A stretch of DNA of 64,000 bases from Gnetum montanum (Eukaryota; Streptophyta; Gnetopsida; Gnetales; Gnetaceae), in NCBI GenBank assembly GCA_015680685.1, contig MNCI01000273.1:28324-92323 (forward strand). The letters run 5' to 3'. The notes below the pieces were generated by a model. The model saw nothing but the letters and a program-made list of their open reading frames with translations. It did no database searches and was not told where the DNA came from. Shown piece by piece: positions 34,285-46,400 of this stretch. Numbering within the stretch: the first letter of the stretch is position 1; the number at the start of each line of letters is the position of its first letter. The position numbers and the translations under genes are program-made.

Positions 34285-35473
34285 CTAATTCAAATATAAA
34301 TTAAACAATGAAGAAAATAATAAGATCATCAAATAAAAGTAAGAGTGAGATACTTCTTCATCTTGGTCAACCTTATGAACTGATGGGAGTAATTGCAATT
34401 TTACCATAAGTGGTGTGTGATCAAATGGTCTTGTTTGTGATGGCAAAGCTTGATCTTAATTCTTCTCAACTTCTTCTTTAGAAATCAACTCTAGTAACTT
34501 GTAACTTGAAAGAATCGAGCCTCGTACCAAATATAATCCAAAGTCTCAATGAAGAATTTTGTTGACCCATCTTCATTAATCATTACAAAGTAGTTTGTAA
34601 ACTGTGGTTCTTGATGAGTGCTATCCATCAACATCAAGTGTTCTTAAATTCTAGAATCTGATTTATCTACTGAAGATTCAATATAAGCAAAGGATGCATT
34701 GGCTAATGGAATTGCATGCTAAATTGATGGAAACATCTTCTTCAAGTCAGGTTCATCTTCCAAGATTCCTTTACAGATCCATATTTTAAGAATTGATAAA
34801 TGCTACTTCCAACTTTTTCATTAAAGTCTCCACAAAGAATAAATGAAACTTAATTGGTACAACTTAGGAATAACTTCTTATTCAAACTTTCTTCTATTTA
34901 CTTAATCAAGTATGTTCCTTGGCAAAGTCTAACATCTGAATATGTTGATTTGGCAATTAAATGTGTGTTAACCATGCATACACATCTTCCTGATAGATGA
35001 ACTTTTAGAATCATTGTGAGGGCTATGTGATTTTTCCAAAATCTTGACTATTCTTTCTTTCCCATCACTTGAAGTTCTAGAATTTCAAAAATGATATTTT
35101 CTAAACTCCATTCAAATCTTTGTACTAATTCAAACTTGGCTTTTTTATAAAAGATCTCACAACCATCCATGTTGTAATTCCTACAATATGCTAATCTATA
35201 CGGCTCAAAAGAAGAACTTCCACAATAACCTTTTTTCTTATAAATACCTTTGTATCCCATCGTTTCCAAATCTGGTTGGAATTAATATAGAAATTCTCAT
35301 GGTAAGACTTCTTGTAAGCACAAGACATCAGCATCCAAATCTTGTAATTCTACTAAAATGCGTGGATATCGATATTCATGTCAATCTAAGGCCCATGATG
35401 GACATAGCAGATATTGTTTCTCACTCACTAGGAATCTTGCAAGCACATTGTATGTTGCAACTTTCATTCTCAT
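34285..35473 (-). pseudogene. CCR4/nocturnin-type deadenylase pseudogene, captured and intronless
   Basis: Reading minus from 35473: MKVATYNVLARF, the first conserved block with the metal-binding Asn; CPSWALD followed by a stop where Trp is expected and then EYRYPRIL; DADVLCLQEV, with the catalytic Glu. A GYKGIYKKKG segment and NMDGCEIFYKKAKFELVQ follow (35260-35100). Then VNTHLIAKSTYSDVRLCQ (about 34970-34915), LCGDFNEKVGSS (about 34830), EPQFTNY...ETLDYIWY (34620-34550) and FDHTPLMVKLQLL (34430-34390). These are the ordered blocks of the endonuclease/exonuclease/phosphatase domain of CCR4-type poly(A) nucleases, including NTH, GDFN and the final DH. Homology runs about 350 residues with no intron, so it came from a spliced mRNA. 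At least four stops or shifts make it a pseudogene. Whether it is closest to CCR4, nocturnin or Angel is undecided. Confidence 0.88.
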
Positions 35474-35559
35474 TCTTGGAGTCTTGTCTAGATCATTTCT
35501 CTTCATGAGTATCATACTCCTTGTCGAAACAACATTTAATTATAGAATGGATTAATATA

Positions 35560-36720
35560 CTCTTTCCTTGATGGTTGAAGATTGTTCTCTTTCTTAAACT
35601 AATTCTCCAACTAATGCATCAACTAATCATTAACTAATAATAACTACATTAACTGAATAAGTATATTATCTATTTTTATATTGTCTAATTTTAGTAATAG
35701 TTAATGACATTATATAATTTTAGTAATATATAATTATATTACTTGATTTTTAATAATATTTAACTATATTATTTTTGATAACCTTTCTACCCCCTTGAGA
35801 ACACTAACTCCAGCAGTGTAATTAATAACATGCAATAGCAATCTTAAGATTATCTGTAAGGGTTATGTACTAAATCTTAAAGCCTAAAATGTTGAATTTA
35901 TGATATCATTGAATTATAGGATGCCCAAATAATAAATCTAACCTCACCATTAAGTTTAAAAGGGTGAAAAATGTTAAAAATGACTATTCATATGTTGAAA
36001 ATGGACATTGTATGCTCAAGTTGTGTGAAAAATAATCTTTTAAGGATCTCGAGGCACTATATCAAGGCAAGTAGTAAAAACTAATTTTTGGGATTTCTTA
36101 GGATGGATCTAACTTCACCATTGTGTTTAGAAGGTTGAAAACTATAGGAAACAATTCTTCATTCGCAAAAAAAAAAGCTTCTGAAATCGAAAGTTATGGC
36201 TTCTAAAGTCTAAGATCTTTAACGTGAAAAATGAAATTTCTAAGAAATCACCCATCTTAGTTTTAGTTCTACTCCAATGTAAGCATGCTTAACTATGGAA
36301 TTTTTATCTCTATTGCTAAGTTTTAACTTTTTAAACTATTTTCACATGTTCCTAATTTTAAAGTAATAGTTCAATGACAAAAATTTATATTTTTCATTAA
36401 TTAACCAAAATTTTAAAATTTTTTTGTCAATTGACAAATAATTAAAAAGTTTCCATCATATAACAGAGAATTTGTTGTTTTATTGTAAATGGTAGCAATG
36501 GCTAGGATGACATGTCGTTTCAAGGTCTGTGTGAAGGTATGTGTGAAAGTAGTGATGGCGATGTTGGAGGTGGTGATAGCCGACATAGGAGGCAATGATG
36601 GGTGGCACAGGAAGCAACGATAAGTGGGGCAGGTAGCAGTGATGGGCAGTACGAGAGACAATGATGGAGAGACAATGATGATGGATGGCATAAGAGGCAG
36701 TGATGAGCAGTGTGTTTAAT
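35560..36720. other. AT-rich interior, no gene seen
   Basis: Low-complexity AT-rich DNA of the CCR4-carrying element. A GATGG/GGCAGTGATGGG-type short repeat lies at 36530-36720. The frame at 36413-36691 is its His/Thr/Ser-rich shadow. Confidence 0.4.
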
Positions 36721-37340
36721 AGCTAGATCGCAAAAAATACAACGAAGGTTTCAGTGTGCTTAATTTTAATAGCAACGGTGCTGGCGCGACGGCATAAGGC
36801 TACGGATCGACGCGTGGGAAAGCTGTGGCGAATGCGGGTGGCGACAGCTGCAGATTAGCGGCTCTAAAGTAGCGACGACAGCAAAAACAGCGGTGGCGCA
36901 GCCCCTGCAAGGCCTTCGCGTCCTACAATGCAGCGTGGTTAACCCTGATTTCCAAGGCAAAATGAATTTATCTTATGCTGCTCCTGCCGTGTTGGCCTTG
37001 CAAACATGGTCTGCCTCCATTCTTGGCCGCCTATTGGCCATTCATTCCCTGCCCTCCACTCCGCTGCAATTTTGATAAGAATGTGGTTGAGCCGGCAGCT
37101 TGTCCGTTGATGCCTCAAATGCAGCGCCTACTGTACCGTATCAGAAAAATATATATATGCCAATTAATACAGGGGGCAACCGACTGCTTTCCTTCTTGCT
37201 ATTGCTATTTGAAATTGCTTTTCCTGGAGATAAATATCAAATTTTTAAGCCTGCTGTTGCACAAGCATTTTTAAGGCGGTCATTCAAAAATAAATTAGAT
37301 ACCGCTCTCCACTCTCTGGTCAAAAGAATAGCTTAAAGTG
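36721..37340. other. CpG-richer island with coding-like frames, origin unknown
   Basis: Base composition changes sharply: GC-rich with many CpG sites at 36775-36910, unlike the CpG-poor surroundings. On the plus strand one frame is open from about 36775 to 37075 (with CGWRQLQISGSK, AAPAVLALQTWSASILGRLL). A shifted frame is open 37100-37336 (VDASNAAPTVPYQKNIYMP, FEIAFPGDKYQIFKPAVAQ, ending RIA and stop). Both run antisense to the element. GC-rich DNA tends to be open by chance and I recognise no family, so this is only a candidate second captured fragment. An alternative is a captured promoter or 5' leader. Confidence 0.35.
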
Positions 37341-38540
37341 ACGAACATTGATGCTTAAAATCTGTCCTGTTTCGGCATTTTCGTTGTCTGTAAAAATACA
37401 CATATTCTAACTTTACAGTTTGCCCTTGCAACCACAAAATCGAACTTATGATTTAAAATTAAAATGTTTGTTATCAAAGAAAAGTCCTCAGGCACAGGGC
37501 GATCCCCATAGCATTGCCCCAGAAAGTAGAACTGTTTGGTGATATTGACAAATCTCTGGAATTAATCAAGAAAATAATAAGGATATGGCCCATTTCAAGG
37601 CCATTTCGTGCGTTGATCATGTCCTTTTTGACACAAACCTTCCTTCCTCCCGACCTTACTTGAAGCATATGCTATTATGCTTGGTTCTTCATGATTGTTA
37701 ATTGCTTGAAAAAAAAAGAACTAGTTGGTGCAACCATCTTTTGGAAAATTTCTGATACATTCCCTATCGGCAGTTCGTTGGACAATTCCGTAAACATGCA
37801 TCCTTTTATAATCTAAAACTCTTTTCCACCAAAAGTCCGTGGCTGCTTATACTTCCTCTGTACCTGACGACAGCAGCAACTGTCCACACCTACACTTCAT
37901 GCTTTTTTGCAAGTTGGCTTTGGTTTTCATGGTCTCTTCCCTTACTCTGCAATTATTAATTGTTAAAAAAAAATCGGTGCTTGATCTAATCCTGATACCT
38001 ATGTCTAGCTTCGTTAGAATTAACATCATCATAGAAACCAAAACAATCCATGTCTGATTTTGATTAAACAATGATTGCTGTCCAAATTCTCACACGACCA
38101 TGGAACTTTTCTTGGGCAGCACAAGTCCCTTTTACCTAAAGCCTGCACCATCCCCAAAACATGACAAAGAAAATGGACGTTAAAGTGTCATTAGCATGAG
38201 AATATGTGGTATTACGTCCATGCTACAGGGCCAACTAAGCACATCGTATCTCCTTGATATATTTACTAAGATACCATTCTTGGGTTTTTAATAGTTGAGG
38301 TTAACACATTTTTTTTAAGCATATAAAATGTCATGACACTGCGCTGTAAATTTACGAAGCTTTATATTACTTTTCTTACCGATAATCACTTCAAGAGGAA
38401 TATATGAAGGAAGAAAAAAAGAAAAATACAATGTCACAACTAATATTTAATTATTATATATATATAAAGAAATTAAAAAAATATGAAGAAAATTTATTAT
38501 TTTTAATTTTTAAAAAAATATATATATTTATATTTTTTTA
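37341..38540. other. Mixed-complexity interior, one possible coding segment
   Basis: Around 37493-37662 the plus strand has an uninterrupted frame ending in TGA (AIPIALPQKVELFGDIDKSL, then FRALIMSFLTQTFLPPDLT). No family is recognised. The rest is ordinary-complexity noncoding DNA, grading into AT-rich runs after 38300. Confidence 0.25.
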
Positions 38541-38690
38541 AAGTGGGGTTGGGGCTTGAACCCACAACCTCCCATTTTAAAATTCTATTTCTTAAAAATA
38601 AAAGTATGTTGGGGCTTGGGGTCAAACTTATGACCTCTTGTTCAAAATTTTTTTTAAATTATTTTATTGCCTCAATAGTTGACATGGTGG
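38539..38690 (-). repeat. Possible tRNA-derived SINE fragment(s)
   Basis: The minus strand contains GGGAGGTTGTGGGTTCAAGCC (38571 downward; 20-base core GGAGGTTGTGGGTTCAAGCC), resembling a Pol III B box (GGTTCGANNCC). A diverged second copy, AGGTCATAAGTTTGACCCC, lies at about 38635-38617. No convincing A box or tail was found, so this is weak. Confidence 0.3.
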
Positions 38691-39430
38691 TTTAGCTAAT
38701 GACAAGGTAGGGGTTCGGTATGGTAAATGGGGTTTATTTTTTACCTTAAAATTTTGACTTTTTTTTGTTGAAATAATAAATTAATAAAATAATATTATTT
38801 TAATGCATGTATAATGAGAAACTTTAAACATTGATATCTCCCAAATTGTAAGTTTGATTGGAATCATCTCGACAAGTACTATGACTTGGACATATTTTTA
38901 GGGTTCAAAAATGAAGTTGATTTTTGAATAATGAAAAAAGATCAAACCAGCCTATTTTGTTGAATTGACATTTTTAGGCTAACATATGGTAACTTAGAAT
39001 CTTCTAGATTACTTGGATAGTGAATTACAACCAAACAAATTCAATTTAGGTCATGGTTACTAACTTTCTTGAAAAAATTTTAACATGACCATAATCAATT
39101 AATAATTATAGTATTAAGATAGTTAAGAGTTACCTAGACCAGTGTATCATTGTCTTACCAACATCTCTTGCAATTGATAAATCTTGATGAGGTGTGATTA
39201 AATCTTTGTCTGTTAATGATATCTATGAAGGAATTTTGTTGGTTGTTGGGATCTAAACGCCTGATCCATTGTTTATGAAGTTAATGGAAATGTATCTTCT
39301 AACTTGTATCACAACATGTGGTACATCTAGTGAAGATCAATGACTTTCCCTGTGTTGTGGTTTCAAGATTCATTATCAAGTTCATTTTATAGTTAGCCCA
39401 TGGTTCTGAATGGTCCTTGGGTTGTGGTTT
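38691..39430. other. Leader side of the CCR4-carrying element, no gene seen
   Basis: AT-rich DNA between the possible SINE fragments and the primer site. No gag homology is visible in any frame. Confidence 0.4.
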
Positions 39431-39442
39431 GCTTTGATACCA
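39431..39442 (-). promoter_or_regulatory. Primer-binding site, initiator-Met tRNA type
   Basis: The minus strand reads TGGTATCAAAGC, one mismatch from the common Met-type site TGGTATCAGAGC. It begins two bases inside the 5' LTR at 39445-40021. Confidence 0.82.
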
Positions 39443-39444
39443 AT

Positions 39445-40021
39445 TGTGAAATCCCGTCCACAGATGTCATGGCAAACATCAAATATACAATATATTAGAC
39501 ATTATGCATACAAAGAAAATATACCAATGCGAAATATAAGTGAGATTCAGCATTATGTATAAAGGAAATAATAGGAAAAATGTAGAAAAAGAAAGAAAAG
39601 AATGCTTTATTGATATGGAAAAGTGTATCTGGATCATGCTCTGAGAGAGTGTTCCTTGGGGGTTTTCTTCCTTTGGCATATATCCCTTAGAAGCAATCAA
39701 GCACTGCCACCATGGTTGGGCCTATAACATAGCAAGAAGGGATGGCCAATCTACTTCCTATCCCACTTCACCTAGCTTCGTGTGACTTGCCTATACTGGC
39801 TTCGCCATTCCCTCCTGGCATGACCTCTAACCCTGAGTATAAATGCCTTTGGTCAAATCCCCAAAGGTTACCACAAGAGACATGTCTGTTATTACAACAT
39901 GCCCTTTCAGATCTTAATCACAACTACCCTTTCAGGTCTTGTTAAGATAACAATAACATTTTTTATGAAGAGACACCATCTTCATTAGTTAGCAGCATCA
40001 TTTGGGAATGGGGATGTGACA
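39445..40021 (-). mobile_element. 5' LTR of the CCR4-carrying element
   Basis: 577 bp with intact TG...CA ends (TGTGAAATCCC and GATGTGACA on the plus strand), followed by the TSD CCATG at 40022-40026. Frames at 39479-39700 and 39742-39945 are LTR sequence. Confidence 0.95.
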
Positions 40022-40026
40022 CCATG

Positions 40027-42192
40027 GCTTCTTAAAAACTAATGAGATATTATCATCAAGTGTGAGTTCATCCCAGTGGATGATCAAATCTCATCCTCTA
40101 CATTGCTCAATTAATTGTCTATCATACATAGCCATGGATAAGAATGGAATGGAAGAAATGGAGAAATAATGAATGAGAGAGAAAGAAAGAGAATGTAACA
40201 TTAGCAAATCCCCAATTAATCATTCAATTAGGTCATGAAGCATGTAAGCATGTCCTACAACCCAAGAGGTCTCTGTTACTACATCTTGTTACTACCACTC
40301 GTTCACACAACAGAAACTAACCTTCAAGTCTTCCTTACAAGCACAAGATTACATTGATCATATCCAGTGTCATCTACTCTTGATTGTCCCATGATCTAAC
40401 CATTGGTGTAAAAAAGATGTTGGTTTGGATTTTCGTCATCCATAAATGTATGCATGATAGGCTTTCCAAATTTATCTTTACTAGAAAACTCTCATTGATG
40501 ACCTTTGTTGTGCTAATGATTCCACATAATCATAAAAGGCACAATACCATGACCATCAAGAGAATATTTTTTGGGCTTGAATTTGGTTAAGGGTTAGGTT
40601 AAGAATAAATATTTTTGAACAAGAGAACAAATGAATAGGGGCTTAGAAGAAAGCAACAATTAAGATTACTAAGGCTTACAAAGAAAGATACTTCTAGTCC
40701 TTCATGCCCATGGGTAGGGAAGAGCAAGAGATCATGTTTAATTACAACATCATGGAAAGTTAAGTGATTTGAACAATGGGTTGAACATGAGAAAGGTTTG
40801 CATGGGTATAGGTTCAACCACTACTTTGAGTTTGGTGTGAGCAACTATGAGATTGATTTGGATGATAAACATACCAATTTGTATAACTGATATGCTTGAA
40901 AGTATATTACTATTCCCATTGCGTCTTTTCTCTTTTCTTATTTTTTGTATTTTCTTTTATTTTCATTATCATTTTTTCTTTTTTTATTATATATATATAT
41001 ATATATTAATTAATTTATCTTATCTTTTTTTTTTCTCTTTCATGGGAAGAGGGTTTTTAATGGAGCATGGGAATCATGGAAATGGTCGAATTGCTAGATT
41101 TCCACCTAGAGTCTTTAACCTACACAAACATGAGAACTTATCCCCCACCACATGATGCACATAGGTTTATGAAATCACAAACCTCTTTTGACCAGGATGG
41201 CTAGGCAAGGCACCATGTGCACCTCGGTCTAGTCACATCTATTAGACTTATGTAGTAGCTATAAGGATCCTCAATGACATATCCTTTAATACCAATGACT
41301 AGGAACTCTTCCGGGAGTTTGGAGCTTCTACACTAAGCTGTGGATCCACCACTTCCTAAAGTTTTAGTAGCATTAGCTTCACAACTTGCAATGTGAGTTC
41401 TTGCTCCCCATTGAATTTAAGCCTAGTTTACTAGTGATGGATGAAAGAAAAGTAGATGGATGAATATTTTTATATGAGCATTTTGTTGACCAAAGCTTCA
41501 TGTTGGACTTATTTGGTCCTCTCGAAGCATCATCACATAAGCAACTCATCCATCCATCATTGGCTTATTGGAAGACCATTCATAAAGCACTTGAACTAGT
41601 TTTCCTACACACAAACAAAAACAATTCAAAAGAAAATAATGTCTCATTATTGGCTATCCATTAAAATTAGAAAAAGAAAAAAAATTCTAATTAAACACAC
41701 CAATCTTTATTAATTGCACAAACAAAAAAGTAGAAAAATAAAATTTTCACATGATGTAAAGGATTTCTCTATCAAGATTAATCAATGCCTATCACCTAAG
41801 AAGCCTCTAAGTGATAAACTAAACATTAACATGCTCAAAGGTTAAAGATGTTCATTAGAGTGCACTAGTTATTATCTAAAAGATGCTCTATTTGGTTTAC
41901 TTAAATGTCTTTTGGTCATGGTGTAATAGGAATAGAAAGGATCATAGGGTATTTTCTTATAGTTCATTCTTTCACTCTCATCCCTCCTATCAATCTCAAG
42001 GTGGAGGCCTTGGAAAACCAACCTAGCTTTCACTTTGCTTAACCAAGCTCTTTTCATTATAATAGAAAGACCTTCTACCATAATATCTTCTAATCTAGGC
42101 ACCATAAAATTAGGAGGATATGATCAATCTATAACAAAAACGGTTACATTACATACTTGTCCCATTGAATACGCATACAATTGGTCTCCTAG
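40027..42192. other. Unassigned AT-rich DNA between elements
   Basis: No convincing gene. It contains a polypyrimidine tract and a TA microsatellite (40920-41040). A 77-codon minus frame at 42105-41872 (MVPRLEDIMVEGLS, then DRRDESERMNYKKIPYDPFY) has no recognised relative and could be either a decayed retrotransposon gag edge or chance. Confidence 0.4.
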
Positions 42193-42660
42193 TGAAACAC
42201 CACAAGAATTTTCATGTTAGAGCCAGTCTTCATCATGTAGCTTTCACCCCATGAGATTAGAGACAAAACTTCATTGTAAATGTAAAGATTGTAACCAACA
42301 ATGGACAATTTCACATACTTTATAATTTTGGGGCTGAAAAATGCCTCATAAGTTGTCCAAGCCTCATTCCCCAAGTGAAAAAAGTCATCTAGTATCTATA
42401 TTTGGGTTTTTAGGGGATCAAAAATGCTTTTTGGAATGCCAAAAATGGAAATTTGATGGGTTTTATGGGGGCCATACATTTTTCTACGCTGGAAGCACAT
42501 CCAAAGTTGCTTAATAATGCGAAACTTGTTGAAGCTATAAATGGTGTTTGACACTTGTTTTTATAAGTTCTTTCAGCCATGAATGGGACTATAAAATGGA
42601 TGAAAAATACTTGTAAATTAGCTACCAAATTCTAGGAGGGTTCTTCCAACAAACATCCCC
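42193..42660 (+). mobile_element. 5' LTR of the giant element, internally inverted
   Basis: 42193-42493 matches 59986-60290 in direct orientation, starting TGAAACACCACAAG. The next ~120 bp (42496-42615) match 60715-60830 of LTR2 only in reverse complement, and intervening LTR sequence is missing. The right limit is uncertain. The minus frame 42410-42628 is the inverted copy of the LTR2 frame at 60566-60880. Confidence 0.75.
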
Positions 42661-42949
42661 CAAGGTCAAATCACCTTCCTCTAATGCTATTATTTTCTCC
42701 ATGAGCATGATGTCACCATCTTCCACTCCTTCCTACCCTACTAGAGTGAATCTCATGTTGGTTATAGCCACACATCACACTAAGCCAATGCAAAAAACAA
42801 TAAACTATAACACATCAATGTCATTTACAATGCACTCTCAATATATAAAATCATCAATGGCGGTTTTTATCATCACAAATCCATTAACTACTCAAATGGG
42901 GTTTACCATGGAACCCTAAGCAACATAGGGATCACACATCCAATTTGTC

Positions 42950-44870
42950 CCATTTGTGCCTCAATTACTAGCATGAACATCCTTTTCTTTATTTGGCCCA
43001 CAAGCCATAACCATAATACAACCTCTTCCTTCTATCATGCAACCCATAACAAGGCCACAAGCCTCACAATAGATGTGACAATCCTATGTACAAACCCTAC
43101 AACCTATGGGGCCATCACAAGGTCTAGATCAAGCCTTTTAGATGATCCAAGACCTAATGGCAGAGTTGAAGAGGCTTAAAACCTCTACTTCAAAAATTGT
43201 CAAGATTATGAACTTCTACCAAGTTGACATCATAAGTCCTATAGTCCCATACTTGAAACTTCCTCCTTGTGTCCCTATTTCAAAATTTAGCAAATATAAT
43301 AGAGAAGGTAACCCTAATGCTCACCTTATTACCTTTTTATCTAAATGTTTACTTTTGTAGCCATGGCCTCATATCATCATGATGATTTTCCCTATGTCTT
43401 TGGCTGGGAAAGTGCTTGATTGGTATTGTGCATTACCTAGGGGATCCATATCCTCTTTGGAAGACTTAGTAGCCTAGTTTTTCAACCACTTCAAGTATAA
43501 CTTGACACCTAATAGAATGCTTGAACAACTCAAGAAGGTTAAGAAAGGGCTCTTAGAATGCATGGAGAAATTCATTCAACAATGAAATGGAATACTAAAT
43601 GAAATACTAGAGCCTATAGCTAAATTCACTTGTTAGCCATATTCAAGGAAGTAGTTAATGACTTTATCTAGTCTAAACTCTACTACCTTGATCCACGGTC
43701 TCTTAGCTAAGTGTTCTCATAAACTACATATATAGAGGATACTATGGAGGCTAGTCATGATTTGGCCTATATAGTATATAAAAACCAACACACTCAGAGA
43801 GACAAAGAATATAGAAAATAAAGGAACATGACCATAGCAACTCTAACCAAGGCAATAAAGACCATGAACCAAGGGTTGAAGGTCAATCTATCCAAGGCCC
43901 CCATCAATGACTGCAATAACCAACAATCAACCTTTGGTGCCACTACATCAACAACAATCAAACCTAACTTTGAAAGGAAGGATAGGTTCAAATATACTAC
44001 AATGCCATTAAAACCATCCATGTTCTAGACCAACTATTAAAAAGTGGTGCATGTAACACAAACAAATGATCAAAGGCATTCAAAAAAAAAACATAAACAT
44101 TGATGTGAAATAGCTAAGGACCCCTCTTGGATAACAAAAGATGATCTAAAACTACCTAAATACTTCATGTTAGACCACTTCTACAACTATTACTAACTAC
44201 ATAGTCATAACATAGACTTCTACCTTACATTTAAGGATGACCTGCAATGGATGATAGATATGGGAGAGCTAGTCCTAGATGCTTCCAACCCAATTCATCC
44301 ACAAAACTAGTCGATGCAAGTCTATAAAGACCCAACAAATGATAATGATAGCCCTTATGTTATTCAAGAATTTAAAATTTATGACATTCAAAGACCTACA
44401 AGAGAACCACTCATGATTCAAGTGTTCCTGTACAATGAAAAGGCTTCTTTATCTTCCCATAACTTAAGATCCCCCTTCGTCATGAGTGTACCATCATGAA
44501 TGCCTCCTAGGAAATCTTTTGTTATTAGAGTCTCCTAAACCATTACAACCCAAACAATTGTACCCCAACCAACTACGCAAAAATCCCCTGTGATGGCCAA
44601 TGCTATTTCCTCTTCCTCATAGCCAATGGCTAATAATCCAAAAACTTCAATGAAATAATGGAAGAAGCATAAGCAAAAGCTTGACAACAAGGGAGACAAG
44701 TAGATGGAGGCATGAAAGGAAGTGGATCCACTGAAGCCCACTTCCATTTTGACTATACCCATAACCTTCTTTTCCTCAACCCCTTCAACCAATAATTCAT
44801 AGGAGGACATCAAATCCCACAACAAAAACAACAAGGAAGAGCCACAACAACCATAGCCTAAAGCTAAAGT
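42950..44870 (+). pseudogene. Tat-like gag of the giant element
   Basis: The conserved core begins near 43250 with KLPPCVPISKFSKYNREGNP and AHLITFL, the counterpart of the P.F.KYDG.GDP..HL gag motif. It continues with WYCALPRGSISSLEDLV and FFNHFKYNLTPNRMLEQLKK (to about 43530) and EKFIQQ. C-terminal parts at 43828-44500 are Thr/Asn/Lys-rich. Stops at 43360, 43473, 43583 and later interrupt it. The same gag is present on the minus strand at 3300-5790 and 23044-24500. Confidence 0.8.
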
Positions 44871-45844
44871 TTTCATTTTGGAACACATGAAGGAAGTAAA
44901 GCATTACCAAGGTGACAAGCCCATGATAAAAAATTCCTCAGTGCAATGGACTAAGTCAAGCAATACATCAAGCAAAAAAACCATCACTTTAAGCTTGTAT
45001 TACTTGATCATGACTTTTGCCACATATTGTGAGGTACTAGTCAAAATTTTGACTTCCATACCCATTAGTGAGGATATTCTTGCTAATGAGGAAGCCATCC
45101 ATGTATTGATGATTCCTTCCTCACCAATGGGGGAGAAGTCAACACCCTTAACTTTTTGTGATAGAAAAATTAAGATTAATCCCTAAAATGGTAGTGACTA
45201 TAAGCCCTTTATTCATAACCATACACATAGGATGGTTTAAAATCTATTGGATGCATGTTGATGATGGAGCTACAACCAATGTCATCACATGCACCATCAT
45301 GAAACACCTTGAATTAACTGAGAAAATACAACCTACAACCATCATAGCTCTTAATTCCTTCAATGGATCAAGACTTGTTGTCAAGGGGTCTATCTCCTTG
45401 GATTTTGTAGCCAAGGAGCAATTCCTTACAACAACCAATTTCTTGGTGGTGGAGGAGACACAAAGAGTTAACTTGATCCTGGGAAGACCTTGGTTGGCTC
45501 AATTACAAGCTATGTTCTCCCCATCCATTAATAAATTCACCTCCCCTACGAGGAAGATGAAATCATCATTCATGGTGATAACGTGGTTCCCCTAGCTATC
45601 AACAATGTAGATATAGAGCAAGGGTTCAAAGTAGAGTTTCATGAAGAAGCTCCCAGCCATGAAGAGCAACAACCCAAGAAAGCCAATGATGAAAATGATA
45701 AGAAATAGGATACATTATGGGATGAACCTCCTTTTAACATAGTAAGTGAAGGGAATGGAAAATATAAGCTTGTGCAAAGTAGGCCTTACTCACTTCATAA
45801 TATTACAAAGATTAGGAGGAATCTGCATAGGTGAAGTTTACTAT
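44871..45844 (+). pseudogene. Tat-like protease with preceding linker
   Basis: The linker 44878-45186 has ITLSLYYLIMTFATYCEVLV and ISEDILANEE, near-identical to 2835-3224. The protease (about 45160-45595) has WMHVDDGATTNVITC, a retropepsin active site in which D-S-G has become D-D-G, and ends with NLILGRPWLAQLQ. An acidic tail follows to 45834. It would process the polyprotein. The protease frame 45158-45595 is open. The Ser-to-Asp change beside the catalytic Asp is unusual and could be decay. Confidence 0.85.
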
Positions 45845-46059
45845 AAGCCTCCCATTCCCCTATGACTAGATCCACTAATAGCCATGTAGCCTTACTTTTT
45901 TTTTTTTTTTTGCATTTTATTATGCATTTGTTGTTTTACCCCATAGCCTATGCATATAGCCTAAGTTCATTTGCATTTTTACCTATTTGTAATAGCCTTT
46001 ATTTATTCTTGTTTATGATTGAAAAATCCTTATAAATATACATCTCTTTCATACCATGT

Positions 46060-46400
46060 ATGCTAAGATGCTAAACTAGCATTATAGTCCACTATGACCT
46101 TAAACTAGCATTATAGTCCACTATGAACTTAAAATAGCATTATGGTCTTCTATGACCTTAAACTAGCATCCATGTCTGCTATGACCTTAAACTAGCATTA
46201 CATTCCACTATGATCTTAAACTGGCATCCACATCCACTCAAATGTCAAACTAGCATTATGGTCCACTAAGACCTTAAATTAGCATGATGGTATGTTAAAA
46301 CCTAAAACTAGCATTATCGCTTGCCATGGCCTTAAACTGGCAATGTAGCCACAATTGCACAATATAACCTATGCCTTTGATGACCTAAAACTAGTAAAAA
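46060..46400. repeat. Minisatellite between protease and antisense gene
   Basis: About ten units of roughly 30-40 bp with core GACCTTAAACTAGCATTATGG followed by TCCACTAT, the reverse complement of the array at 1270-1930. It occupies the same relative place in the plus-strand element. Confidence 0.9.

Larger units (their letters stand above)
33322..40021 (-). mobile_element. LTR retrotransposon carrying a captured CCR4-like gene; no gag/pol
   Basis: LTRs at 33322-33929 (608 bp) and 39445-40021 (577 bp) are closely similar. The 31-bp length difference is a tandem duplication inside the left one. TSDs CCATG lie at 33317-33321 and 40022-40026. Minus sense is shown by a primer site 2 bp inside the right LTR and a G-rich polypurine tract beside the left LTR. 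I find no gag, protease, RT or integrase in the 5.5-kb interior. It contains an intronless CCR4-type pseudogene in sense orientation, a CpG-richer island of unknown origin and AT-rich filler. It was probably mobilised in trans by another element. Confidence 0.92.

Noticed and set aside
38440-38530. AT-rich stretch as a possible replication origin or MAR
   Set aside because: Simple AT runs are common across the window and nothing distinguishes this one.
44535-44888. 117-codon minus frame
   Set aside because: It is antisense to the gag C-terminus/linker of the giant element, whose plus-strand frame has homologues at 2835-3224 and beyond.
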